A program made the translations under genes and the position numbers. Source: Tardiphaga robiniae (GTDB taxonomy: Bacteria; Pseudomonadota; Alphaproteobacteria; Rhizobiales; Xanthobacteraceae). Taken from it: 64,000 nucleotides of DNA. Shown one piece after another: positions 38,198 through 46,329 of this stretch (the first letter of the stretch is position 1; each line of letters opens with the position of its first letter). The notes under the pieces were generated by a model. It did no database searches and had not been told where the DNA came from. It saw nothing but the letters and a program-made list of their open reading frames with translations. The stretch spans positions 1-64,000 of the forward strand of contig NZ_LVYV01000004.1 in assembly GCF_001618955.1 (NCBI RefSeq), written 5' to 3'.

Positions 38198-38947
38198 ATG
38201 ACCGCACCGATGAAAACACCACCGATTGTGTCACCGCAGGCATGGGAGGCAGCGCGAACGGACATGCTCGTGAAGGAGAAGGCTGTGATGCGCGCGCGCG
38301 ATGCGCTCGCTGCCGAGCGCCGGCGGATGCCGTGGATGGAAGTGGATAAGGCGTATGCGTTCGAAGGGCCCGATGGCACAGCCAGCCTGCTTGATCTGTT
38401 CGACGGCCGCCGGCAGTTGATCGTCTATCGCGCCTTCTTCGAGCCAGGCGTGTTCGGCTGGCCCGATCACGCCTGCCGCGGCTGTTCACTTGGCGCCGAT
38501 CAGGTCGCTCACCTCGCGCATCTGAATGCCCGTGATACTACGCTCGTCTATGCCTCGCGGGCACCGCAGGCGGATATCGCGCGCCTGAAGACGCGGATGG
38601 GCTGGGAGATGCCGTGGGTCACCATCACGGACAGTTTCGACGCCGACTTCGGCGTCGACGAGTGGCACGGCCACAACGTGTTCTTTCGTGACGACGATCG
38701 CGTGTTCCGCACCTATTTCATCAACAGCCGCGGCGACGAGGCGATGGGGACCACCTGGAGCTATCTCGACGCGACGCCGCTGGGACGTCAGGAGGTCTGG
38801 GAGGATTCGCCCGAAGGCTATCCGCAGACTCCGACCTACAAATGGTGGAACTGGCACGACAACTATGTCGCCGGCGCCGCACCCGACAAGAAATGGGTTG
38901 AGGTCTCGGACGCAGGAGAGGCGACATTCCGGAAGACCGATGAGTAG
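38198..38947 (+). CDS. DUF899 thioredoxin-like protein
   Basis: 249 residues from the ATG preceded by GGAGAGAAG. DUF899 proteins have a thioredoxin-like fold; visible features are EKAVMRARDALAAERRRMPW, the HACRGCSLGADQ segment with a C-x-x-C pair, and the C-terminal YKWWNWHDNY. Substrate unknown. Its stop overlaps the start of the next gene by 8 bp, so the two are translationally coupled. Confidence 0.9.
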   Translation: MTAPMKTPPIVSPQAWEAARTDMLVKEKAVMRARDALAAERRRMPWMEVDKAYAFEGPDGTASLLDLFDGRRQLIVYRAFFEPGVFGWPDHACRGCSLGADQVAHLAHLNARDTTLVYASRAPQADIARLKTRMGWEMPWVTITDSFDADFGVDEWHGHNVFFRDDDRVFRTYFINSRGDEAMGTTWSYLDATPLGRQEVWEDSPEGYPQTPTYKWWNWHDNYVAGAAPDKKWVEVSDAGEATFRKTDE

Positions 38948-39227
38948 CGCCATCGACGACGTCATGGATCGTGCGAAGGCCTATCGCTGGAAAATGGGTA
39001 GCCTTGCACCGGCCGCCGACTGGCTATGCCTTGCGGCCGCACCGGCCTTCGCACTGATGGCGCTGCTGACGGGTGTGCTCGATGGCAGTTCGCCGGACCT
39101 GCTCTGTTCGGCGTCGCGCGCATCGCCGTGGAGTGGAATGGCGGTGATGTATGCCTTCATGAGCTTGTTCCATACCGTGCCTTGGCTCAGGCTGATATCC
39201 GGCCGCCAATCGCAGTGGCGGAGGTGA
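38940..39227 (+). CDS. Small membrane protein coupled to DUF899
   Basis: 95 residues, overlapping the 3' end of the DUF899 gene by 8 bp. Two or three hydrophobic segments (DWLCLAAAPAFALMALL and GMAVMYAFMSLFHTVPWL). Pairing with DUF899 suggests a joint function, for example a membrane partner of the thioredoxin-like protein. Family not recognised. Confidence 0.75.
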   Translation: MSSAIDDVMDRAKAYRWKMGSLAPAADWLCLAAAPAFALMALLTGVLDGSSPDLLCSASRASPWSGMAVMYAFMSLFHTVPWLRLISGRQSQWRR

Positions 39228-39242
39228 CGGATGTCGCGCGCT

Positions 39243-39734
39243 TCAGGCGCGCGACATCTTCTCGAACCGCTTGATTAGCCGCTCGCGTTTGAGGCGCGAC
39301 AGCCGCTGGATCCAGAACATCCCGTTGAGCTGGTCGATCTCGTGCTGGTGGCAGACCGCGCGCAGGCCGTCGGACTCTTCGGTTTGCATATTGCCGTCGA
39401 GATCCTGATAGCTGATCCGTACGCGCGCATGCCGCTGGATGTCGTCATTCACACCGGGCATCGAGACACTGCCTTCCTGATGCATGATCAGTTCGGACGA
39501 GGCCCATGCGATCTCCGGATTCACATAGGTCTTGGCGCCATCGCCGAGATCGAGCACGACGACGCGCAGGGATACGCCGATATGCGGCGCGGTGATGCCG
39601 ATGCCCGGCGCGGCATGCATGGTGTCGCGCAGATCGTCGGCGAGCGCGCGCAGCGCATCGTCGAACACGGTGACATCAGCGGCCGGCTGCGCGAGAAGCG
39701 GGTCGGGATAGCGGACGATCGGGCGGATACTCAT
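39243..39734 (-). CDS. Peptide deformylase-like protein with altered metal site
   Basis: 163 residues of the deformylase fold, but with all three signature motifs changed. Motif 1 (G-x-G-x-A-A-x-Q) reads GIGITAPH, so Gln becomes His51. Motif 2 (EGCLS) reads EGSVS, so the metal-ligand Cys becomes Ser89. Motif 3 (HExDH) reads HEIDQ, so the second ligand His becomes Gln135; His131 and catalytic Glu132 remain. Classical deformylation is therefore unlikely with the usual Fe/Zn site. The ATG overlaps the stop of the upstream regulator gene (ATGA), giving translational coupling. Frame openness further upstream is the shadow of that regulator. Confidence 0.85.
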   Translation of the reverse strand: MSIRPIVRYPDPLLAQPAADVTVFDDALRALADDLRDTMHAAPGIGITAPHIGVSLRVVVLDLGDGAKTYVNPEIAWASSELIMHQEGSVSMPGVNDDIQRHARVRISYQDLDGNMQTEESDGLRAVCHQHEIDQLNGMFWIQRLSRLKRERLIKRFEKMSRA

Positions 39735-41311
39735 TCCGGCAGCCCCGCGGCCTTCAGCGCATCCGCATAGGTCTTCGCCATGGACTCGACCGGGACCGGG
39801 ATGCGCGCAAAGAAAGCGGAGACCGTGAGCTCCGGTTCGATGGTCAGCAACTCCTCGACCACCTGTGCGGCGCGTTCGTGCGCGCCGGTTTTCACGAGCG
39901 CCACGGCGAGCGCGCGCAGTGCGACGGCGAAACGGCGGTTCTGCAGCAGCGCCTTGTCGGCCCAGTTGATCGCTTCGGGATAGTTCTCGTCGATGATCGC
40001 GGCAATCGCCAGCGCACCGGAGACGAACCAGCCGTGCGGATCGAGCGGGTTGAGACGCCTTGCGCGATCGAGCAGAGCGCGTCCGGCCTGCTGCTGGCCA
40101 CGCATGGTCTCGATCCATCCGGCGAGCGCGAGTGCAGTGGCGGAGTTTGGATTGATGGCGAGCGAGCGGCTGAACAATTCGATCGCCGCGTCCTTTGCGC
40201 TTTGCGGCTCGGCCAGATTCCAGATCGCGAAGGCCGCCATCCAGAGGATCTGCGGATCGTTCGGCATCCGCTCGATGGCGCGATGCGCCAGCGTGAGGCC
40301 TTCGCTGCGATGGGCGTCGTCCGGGCTGATCCAGCCCTGGAAGTGTCGCTGCGCATGGCAATAGGCGGCCGCTGCCATCGCGGGCGCGTAAGCCGGATCG
40401 ATGGCCAGAGCCTGATGCAGACAATCCAGCGCCGCACTCATGCTCGCCGGCGTGAAATCGTGTTCGAATCCATAGGCGCGTAGCAGCAGGTCGTAGGCAT
40501 CGGGCGCGTTTGGCCGGCTGTGCTTGCGCCGTTCGATCTCGGCGATGCGCAGCGTCGGCTCGATGGCGGCGACGGCGCGTTCGGTGATGCGGTCCTGCAG
40601 GTCGAACACGTCGCTGCGGTCGCCATCGAATTTGTCGGCCCAGAGATGCGCGCCGGACCGCGCATCGATCAATTGCGCGATGATGCGGAGCCGCTCGCCG
40701 GCGCGGCGCACGCTGCCTTCGAGCACGTAGTTGACGCCAAGCGTGCGGCCGACCTCGCGAATGTCGACCGGCTTGTTCTTGTAGGTGAAGGACGAGTTGC
40801 GGGCGATCACGAACAACCCGCTGCAGCGCGACAGCGCGGTGATGATCTCCTCGGCAATACCGTCGCCGAAGTAATCCTGCTCGGGGTCGGCGCTCATATT
40901 GGTGAAGGGCAGCACCGCGATCGACAGCCCTTCGGGATCGGCGGTAGCGGGCAGAGTGGCGCTCGCGAGACCCGTCACGGTGGGCGGAATGGGACGGCCG
41001 GTGTCCTCGGTTACTTCACCGACAAAACGGACGCCCTTACGAGGTAAAGTGCGGATCAGCCGTTGCTGCTCGCCATTGTCGCCGATGGCTGTGCGGGCCG
41101 CGTTAACCCGGCTGCTGAGCGTCGCCTCGGACACGATGCGGCCATGCCAGACTTCGGTCATGAGCTCGTCGCGGCTGACGACCTTTTCCCGCGCGCGGAT
41201 CAGGAATTCCAGCACATCGAACACCTGCGGCTCCACCGCCACCGTATTCGTGCCCCGCCGCAGCTCCCGCCGGTCAGTGTCGAGGACGAATTCGTCGAAC
41301 CGGAACAGCAA
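39731..41311 (-). CDS. CadC-like winged-helix regulator with TolB-like and TPR domains
   Basis: 526 residues. N-terminal OmpR/PhoB-type winged helix (about 1-95; VEPQVFDVLEFLIRARE and LIRTLPRKGVRFVG), a TolB N-terminal-like domain (about 128-250; LSIAVLPFTNMSADPEQDYF, then YVLEGSVRRAGERLRI), and C-terminal TPR repeats (about 270-500). No obvious membrane helix, unlike CadC. Such proteins are widespread in Nitrobacteraceae and regulate unknown targets. Its stop codon overlaps the deformylase-like start. Confidence 0.88.
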   Translation of the reverse strand: MLFRFDEFVLDTDRRELRRGTNTVAVEPQVFDVLEFLIRAREKVVSRDELMTEVWHGRIVSEATLSSRVNAARTAIGDNGEQQRLIRTLPRKGVRFVGEVTEDTGRPIPPTVTGLASATLPATADPEGLSIAVLPFTNMSADPEQDYFGDGIAEEIITALSRCSGLFVIARNSSFTYKNKPVDIREVGRTLGVNYVLEGSVRRAGERLRIIAQLIDARSGAHLWADKFDGDRSDVFDLQDRITERAVAAIEPTLRIAEIERRKHSRPNAPDAYDLLLRAYGFEHDFTPASMSAALDCLHQALAIDPAYAPAMAAAAYCHAQRHFQGWISPDDAHRSEGLTLAHRAIERMPNDPQILWMAAFAIWNLAEPQSAKDAAIELFSRSLAINPNSATALALAGWIETMRGQQQAGRALLDRARRLNPLDPHGWFVSGALAIAAIIDENYPEAINWADKALLQNRRFAVALRALAVALVKTGAHERAAQVVEELLTIEPELTVSAFFARIPVPVESMAKTYADALKAAGLPE

Positions 41312-41519
41312 GATCGGGGTCCATTACCTGTTGTCGCGCCAAGTGTTTCTGCGCTTGAGCGTTTTTGAGCCAAGGCTGTCCCCTAGCACACCCCGTCTCA
41401 ACGATAAATCATGGCCTTCTCAAGGGAAAATCCAGGAATCCTTCAAGCGGACGCCGCCATGCCGCGGCATGGTCCGCACATCGACGGCCTCAACCGTCAT
41501 TGCCCGGAGGATCTGCACC

Positions 41520-42587
41520 ATGACGAATGACAAGCGCGACACCAGCCACTTCAACCGCCGCAGCTTGTTGGGCGCGGCGCTCATGGGCATCGCCGCTGCC
41601 CAGTTCGGTGGCATCGGCTCCGCCGCGGCGCAGGCCGCCAAGGCCGGCAAGCAGCTCCCGGCCATCAAGCGCGGTACGCACACCTCGTTCAAGCCGCTGA
41701 AGCAGATCAATGCCGGTGACCTCAGCGTCGCCTATGCCGAGGACGGCCCGGCCAATGGCCCCGTTGTGCTGCTACTGCACGGCTGGCCCTATGACATCTA
41801 CAGCTATGCGGATGTCGCGCCGCTGCTGGCCTCGGCCGGCTACCGCGTCATCATCCCGTATCTGCGCGGCTATGGCGGCACGCGTTTCCTGTCCGACGCG
41901 ACGGTGCGCAATGGCCAGCCGGCAGCGCTGGCCACCGACATCGTCGCGTTCATGGACGCGTTGAAGATCGAGAAGGCTGTGGTCGGCGGCTACGACTGGG
42001 GTGGCCGCACGGCCGATATTCTCGCTGCGATCTGGCCGGAGCGCGTCAAGGCGCTGGTCGCCGTCAGCGGCTATCTGATCGGCAGCCAGGAGGGCAACCG
42101 CATGCCGCTGCCGCCGAAGGCTGAACTGGAATGGTGGTACCAGTTCTACTTCACCACGGAGCGTGGCCGGCTGGGCTATGACAAGTACCGACACGACTTC
42201 GCCAAGCTGATCTGGAAGCTGGCCTCGCCGAAGTGGAATTTCGACGACGCCACCTATGACCGCTCGGCCAAGGCGTTCGAGAATCCCGATCACGTCGCCA
42301 TTACCATCCACAACTATCGCTGGCGGCTCGAACTCGCCCAGGGCGAGGCGAAATATGATGAACTGGAGAAGCGGCTGGCGCAGGGGCCGGTGATTTCGGT
42401 GCCGACCATCACCATGGAAGGCGACGCCAATGGCGCGCCGCATCCCGATCCCAAGGCCTATGCGAAGAAGTTCACCGGCAAGTACGAGCATCGCACGGTG
42501 AATGGCGGCATCGGGCACAACCTGCCGCAGGAAGCTCCGCGTGAATTCGCCCAGGCGATCATCGACGCCGACGCGATGGCACGCTGA
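41520..42587 (+). CDS. Tat-exported alpha/beta hydrolase, epoxide hydrolase-like
   Basis: 355 residues from the ATG preceded by CGGAGG. The Tat signal is NRRSLLGAALMG, with cleavage near AAAQA. Hydrolase core: oxyanion HGW, nucleophile elbow GGYDWGG with Asp as nucleophile (epoxide hydrolase/haloalkane dehalogenase type) and catalytic His in GGIGHNLPQ. Exported to the periplasm folded. It is followed 12 bp later by cytochrome P460, so the two may act in one oxidative degradation step. Confidence 0.88.
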   Translation: MTNDKRDTSHFNRRSLLGAALMGIAAAQFGGIGSAAAQAAKAGKQLPAIKRGTHTSFKPLKQINAGDLSVAYAEDGPANGPVVLLLHGWPYDIYSYADVAPLLASAGYRVIIPYLRGYGGTRFLSDATVRNGQPAALATDIVAFMDALKIEKAVVGGYDWGGRTADILAAIWPERVKALVAVSGYLIGSQEGNRMPLPPKAELEWWYQFYFTTERGRLGYDKYRHDFAKLIWKLASPKWNFDDATYDRSAKAFENPDHVAITIHNYRWRLELAQGEAKYDELEKRLAQGPVISVPTITMEGDANGAPHPDPKAYAKKFTGKYEHRTVNGGIGHNLPQEAPREFAQAIIDADAMAR

Positions 42588-42599
42588 GGGAGATCCGCG

Positions 42600-43106
42600 A
42601 TGCGATGGATTCTTGCAGCGAGCCTCGCCGCAGGCGTGGCGTCATCCGCCGTGGCGGCGGCCTTCGCTGCCAACACGGCCAACCCGGAAAACCTGTCGCC
42701 GATCTACGGCGTCGGGCTTCCCGATGGCTACCGCAAATGGGAGCTGATCGCGCCGGCGCAGGAGGCCGAGCCTCTGAATGAGCTGCGCGCCGTCGTCGGC
42801 AATGACATTGCCATCAAGGCCTATCGGGCTGGCAAGCTGCCGTTCCCCGATGGCACGGTGCTGGTGAAGCTCGCCTGGAAGCACACCCAGTCGCCTGAAT
42901 TCGAATCCGCCTCGATCCCCGGTGCCGCCACAACGGTTCAGGTGATGGTGAAGGATTCGAAGAAGTATGCCGCGTCAGGCGGCTGGGGCTTCGGCCGCTT
43001 CATTAACGGCAAGCCGGTGGATCAGGCACAGCACGAAACCTGCTTTGCGTGTCACGAGGCACGCGTGAAGGAGCGGGATTACGTGTTCACGAAGTGGGCG
43101 CCGTAA
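42600..43106 (+). CDS. Cytochrome P460-family protein
   Basis: 168 residues. Signal peptide (LAAGVASSAVAAAFA). The C-terminal heme c motif CFACH lies near residue 150, with conserved SPEFESASIPGA and GGWGFGRF segments of the P460 family. P460 proteins bind an unusual lysine-crosslinked heme and oxidise hydroxylamine or have unknown substrates; the fate here is unknown. Cotranscribed with the upstream hydrolase (12-bp gap). Confidence 0.88.
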   Translation: MRWILAASLAAGVASSAVAAAFAANTANPENLSPIYGVGLPDGYRKWELIAPAQEAEPLNELRAVVGNDIAIKAYRAGKLPFPDGTVLVKLAWKHTQSPEFESASIPGAATTVQVMVKDSKKYAASGGWGFGRFINGKPVDQAQHETCFACHEARVKERDYVFTKWAP

Positions 43107-43115
43107 GCGCCCACG

Positions 43116-43778
43116 TCACGAGACGCCGACCTCGGCCAGAAACGCCGTCAGGAAAGCCTCGGTCCGCGCGTGGCGTTCCTGCGCCATGCGTCGGCCGGTG
43201 GCGGTGTTGAAGCCGTCCGCGAGCGTCAGCAGTTTCGCCGGCAGATGGTCGATCGCAAAATTGCGGTCATCAAAAGCGCGATGCCGCGCAGCGGGATCCT
43301 CGGGATCGTACAGCAGGGACTGCATCCGCCCGGCGGTGTAGAAGCAGCGCGCGATGCCGATGGCGCCCATGGCGTCCAGCCGATCCGCATCCTGCAGGAT
43401 CTGCGCTTCGATCGTTTCAGGTGTGATCTTCGCCGAGAAACTATGCGCCGCGATGGCATGGGCAACGTGGTCCAGCCGCTCGGTCGTCCAGCCGAACGGG
43501 GCGAGCAGGGTCACCGCGTGTTCGGCAGCGAGGCGCGAGGCACTGGCGCGGAGCGGTGAGCTCTTCTCGACGGCGACGCAGTCGTGCAGCAGCGTCGCTG
43601 CCGCCAGGATCTCGGAATCGCCACCCTCGACGTCCTGGATGGTGCGGACGTTGGACCAGACACGCGCGAGATGCGCGACGTCATGCGAGCCGTCATCGGT
43701 CTTGATGTGATGGAGAAGTGAAGAGGCCAGCGTTTCGAACGGAGCGAAGGCTGTGGCGATACCGGTGATCTCAGTCAT
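43116..43778 (-). CDS. HD-domain phosphohydrolase
   Basis: 220 residues from the ATG at 43778. HD motifs: HHIKTDDGSHDVAHLARVW, ATLLHDCVAVEK, HAIAAHSF and LQDADRLDAMGAIG. The order matches the YedJ/metal-dependent HD phosphohydrolase group. Substrate may be a nucleotide; unknown. It is divergent from the SIR2-like gene, 144 bp apart. Confidence 0.9.
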   Translation of the reverse strand: MTEITGIATAFAPFETLASSLLHHIKTDDGSHDVAHLARVWSNVRTIQDVEGGDSEILAAATLLHDCVAVEKSSPLRASASRLAAEHAVTLLAPFGWTTERLDHVAHAIAAHSFSAKITPETIEAQILQDADRLDAMGAIGIARCFYTAGRMQSLLYDPEDPAARHRAFDDRNFAIDHLPAKLLTLADGFNTATGRRMAQERHARTEAFLTAFLAEVGVS

Positions 43779-43922
43779 GGCGTCGTTGTTAGATTGGCGG
43801 CCGGGCGTTGCCAAGCGTGTTTTGATGTCATTCAATTCGGATTGAGAGCGGGTAGAACTCAGGCGGCAACAAGGCTGAGTGTGGTATGCCGTTTTATCGC
43901 CGAAGCAGCATCATGAGGAATT

Positions 43923-44837
43923 GTGGCTAATAACCCCGTCAACAGCCTCAGCGCCTTGCTTGAGCAGAGCAGCGATAATTTGGCTCTGATCATCGGAAAC
44001 GGCATCCACCGATACGTAGAATCGAAACGTGTAAATTCCTGGGATCAGCTGCTCGTCGAGATTGCTCAAGAGTGCTCGCCCGGGCTTGTCGAGGTGCCAC
44101 CTGGCACGACGCTTACAGAATTTTATGATGTGCTGGAGCTCCTGTCTGGGGGGAAGATCGGTGCTCTGCAGAAGCAATTTTGTGCGCTACTGGACGGTTG
44201 GGATGTACTCCCACATCACCGGAAGATCATGAATTGGGCAGTACGACACCGTACTCCAGTGCTCACGACGAACTTCGATCAAGTGTTGAGCGATGCCGTC
44301 AATGCACAGTTCACGCGTCCGCAAAATCCGAAATTCACGAGCTACTACCCGTGGGAGTGTCACTTTAGCCAAACAGCTATCACTGATCCGTGCGCTTCTT
44401 TCGGCGTTTGGCACATCAACGGGATGGTAAAATACAAGCGAAGCATTCGCTTGGGGCTTAGTCACTATATGGGGTCGGTTCAGCGAGCCCGGACTTGGCT
44501 TCATCGCAGCGGCGACGCCCCTCTCTTCGGAGCAAAGGATCGTCGCGATTGGGCAGGTGCGAATACCTGGATCCATGTTGTATTCAATAAGCCCTTGCTA
44601 ATCTTTGGCTTGGCTCTTGAAGAAAACGAAGTCTTTCTGCGCTGGCTTCTGATTGAGCGTGCTAAGTATTTTAAGAAATTCCCGGGGCGCTCATATCCGG
44701 CTTGGTATGTTTACAAAAATGATATGTCTGACGACAGGCAGGCCGGAAAGCTCTTTTTCTTGGAGTCGATGGGAGTCAACTGTATCGCGGTTCAGACGTT
44801 CGGAGAGATCTACGACAATGCAGGTTGGTTGTCCTGA
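43923..44837 (+). CDS. Stand-alone SIR2-like (NAD-binding) protein, possible defence NADase
   Basis: 304 residues with a GTG start; AGGA sits 5 nt upstream. SIR2-like signatures in order: LALIIGNGIHRY (Gly25-Asn26-Gly27), VLTTNFDQVLSDA (Asn117), VWHINGMVK (His164), LGLSHYMGSV and LLIFGLALEENEVFLRWLL. Asn117 and His164 correspond to the catalytic Asn/His of SIR2 NADases such as ThsA. No second domain is present. The gene is visibly AT-richer than its neighbours (28 G/C in the 60 bases 43981-44040), suggesting horizontal transfer. A role in phage defence is inference; no partner defence gene is adjacent. Confidence 0.8.
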   Translation: MANNPVNSLSALLEQSSDNLALIIGNGIHRYVESKRVNSWDQLLVEIAQECSPGLVEVPPGTTLTEFYDVLELLSGGKIGALQKQFCALLDGWDVLPHHRKIMNWAVRHRTPVLTTNFDQVLSDAVNAQFTRPQNPKFTSYYPWECHFSQTAITDPCASFGVWHINGMVKYKRSIRLGLSHYMGSVQRARTWLHRSGDAPLFGAKDRRDWAGANTWIHVVFNKPLLIFGLALEENEVFLRWLLIERAKYFKKFPGRSYPAWYVYKNDMSDDRQAGKLFFLESMGVNCIAVQTFGEIYDNAGWLS

Positions 44838-44891
44838 CGTGCCAGCTCAATGCATTTGTAAGGTCGCTCGCACCCGCGGGGAACGACGCCG

Positions 44892-45440
44892 CTATCGCTT
44901 CAGCAGCTCATACTCCACGGGATCATCCGCACAGGCCTTGAAGCCGCATTCGAGCAAGGTCGAGGCGACGTTCGCGGCCGTCAGGCCTATCACGAGCCAG
45001 ACGGCAACATGCGCGATGACACTGGGCGCCGAGTGAGCAGCGGGGTCCTTCTCGAATTGCCGGTCGAACAGCAGCACCAGCGACAACAGAACGATGGCCG
45101 CGATGAAGCCGATCAGTGCCCAGGTGTAATAATGATAACCGAACAGCGCGGTGCCGAAGCCGGGATCGCCGGGCATGATGTGCAGCAGCACCTGCCGGGT
45201 CGAGACGGTGGCGCCAACGACGGCTGCAAGCAGTGACAGCGCATAATGGCTGGGACGCGGGCCGAAGCGGATGTTGAGGATCGGACCGATGGCGAGCAGT
45301 GCGAACATGATCCGCTGCAGCAGGCACAGCGGGCAGGGCAGTTCGCCCAGGATGAGCTGCGCGGCAAAGGCGGCCACGAGCAGGGCTGCGAGGGCGTGAA
45401 GGGCGAGGACGTTGAGGGCGATGGCGCGTTGCGAGGTCAT
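44892..45440 (-). CDS. DsbB-like disulfide oxidoreductase with C-terminal cysteine pair
   Basis: 182 residues. Membrane quinone-linked oxidase of disulfide carriers. First periplasmic loop carries C-P-L-C (GELPCPLCLLQR). The second periplasmic loop (MPGDPGFGTALFGYHYYTW) has no cysteine; instead a fifth hydrophobic segment is followed by a tail with CGFKAC, which would be periplasmic. Translated from a two-gene unit with the DUF5993 gene, 7 bp upstream. Convergent with the SIR2-like gene. Confidence 0.88.
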   Translation of the reverse strand: MTSQRAIALNVLALHALAALLVAAFAAQLILGELPCPLCLLQRIMFALLAIGPILNIRFGPRPSHYALSLLAAVVGATVSTRQVLLHIMPGDPGFGTALFGYHYYTWALIGFIAAIVLLSLVLLFDRQFEKDPAAHSAPSVIAHVAVWLVIGLTAANVASTLLECGFKACADDPVEYELLKR

Positions 45441-45447
45441 GATGGCC

Positions 45448-45606
45448 TCAAAACGACAGTTTCAGCGCGTCGGTGGCATGGTGCAGAAAGGTCGCCACGC
45501 AGGCGATCAGCACCACGGCGAACAGCGATAGCGCGAGCGTGCGGCTGCCATACCATACGACGAGCATGGTGATGGCGATCGCCAGGAAAAGTGCGGTGAA
45601 CTCCAT
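45448..45606 (-). CDS. DUF5993-family small membrane protein
   Basis: 52 residues (MEFTALFLAIAITMLVVWYG start, ending DALKLSF). Two membrane helices. Small proteins of this type are typically encoded directly before a dsbB-like gene, as here (7-bp gap), and probably assist the DsbB-like protein. It is too short for many gene finders; I read it directly from the sequence. Confidence 0.78.
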   Translation of the reverse strand: MEFTALFLAIAITMLVVWYGSRTLALSLFAVVLIACVATFLHHATDALKLSF

Positions 45607-45678
45607 GGTCGCTCCGGCGCTGAATGTGTCCGGTACCTTACGACAGATTCGCTGGCGCCCTGTCGCGTGTGATCTGCG

Positions 45679-46152
45679 TCAGTCGGCGGTCTCCGCCACG
45701 GTCGCACCTGTCTTGCCAGTATAGTTGGTCACGGCATCGCGAAAGGCATGGACCTCGCTGTTCAGGGCGATCAACCGTTCTGGCGTCATGCCGGCCGCGG
45801 CGAACAGTGTCTCGCCGAGGCAACGTGCCTTCTCGCGCAGCGCCGTGCCTTTGGCCGTGAGGCTGACGACGACCTGCCGCTCATCTTCCGGATTTCGCCT
45901 GCGCGCGACGAAGCCGGCCTGTTCGAGCCGCTTCACCAGCGGCGTGACCGTGCTCGATTCCAGTGCCAGCCGGTCTGCGATGCCGCCGACGCTCTGCGGA
46001 CCACGTTCCCACAGCGTGCTCAGCACCAGATATTGCGGGTAAGTGATCTCGAGCGCGTCGAGCAGCGGCTTGTAGGCGCGGCCGATGGCCATGCTGGCGC
46101 TGTAGAGCGAAAAACAGAGCTGGTGATCCAGCGGAATGTCGGCGGGCACCAC
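45679..46152 (-). CDS. ohrR: OhrR-type MarR-family peroxide sensor, two-cysteine
   Basis: 157 residues from a GTG preceded by GAGGAG. The N-terminal LDHQLCFSLYSAS carries the peroxide-sensing Cys13, followed by YPQYLVLSTLWERG and the winged helix (LALESSTVTPLVKRLEQAG). A second Cys111 (KARCLGE) suggests a two-Cys mechanism like Xanthomonas OhrR. No ohr gene is nearby; the divergent membrane-protein gene is the likely target. Twin TATCGCGATA sites lie in the shared upstream region. Confidence 0.85.
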   Translation of the reverse strand: MVPADIPLDHQLCFSLYSASMAIGRAYKPLLDALEITYPQYLVLSTLWERGPQSVGGIADRLALESSTVTPLVKRLEQAGFVARRRNPEDERQVVVSLTAKGTALREKARCLGETLFAAAGMTPERLIALNSEVHAFRDAVTNYTGKTGATVAETAD

Positions 46153-46187
46153 GGCAACTCTCCTCACGTCGATATCACAATAACGTA

Positions 46188-46248
46188 TATCGCGATAAAT
46201 AAATATGGACAAGGTGGCCTGCTCAAGCCAATAAGCATATCGCGATAT
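46188..46248. promoter_or_regulatory. Twin TATCGCGATA operators for OhrR
   Basis: The perfect palindrome TATCGCGATA occurs at 46188-46197 and 46238-46247 (the second extended to ATATCGCGATAT). Start-to-start distance is exactly 50 bp, about five helical turns. They lie between the divergent OhrR and DUF308-like genes in an AT-rich stretch, so they are good candidates for cooperative binding and repression of both genes. Confidence 0.7.
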
Positions 46249-46329
46249 TAGTTATTGCAATATGTAATTTGACCAAGGTTCTTCCGCCAGCCCGGTGGAG
46301 AGCGCCCGGTCCAAGCTTCGGAGACCAGC

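Noticed and set aside
39735-40424. 230-residue N-terminal extension of the deformylase-like protein
   Set aside because: This stretch is an alternative frame of the TPR regulator; the deformylase fold begins at 39734.
40899-41519. 207-residue N-terminal extension of the Tat hydrolase
   Set aside because: It is antisense to the TolB/TPR regulator gene; the true start at 41520 has a ribosome site and a Tat signal.
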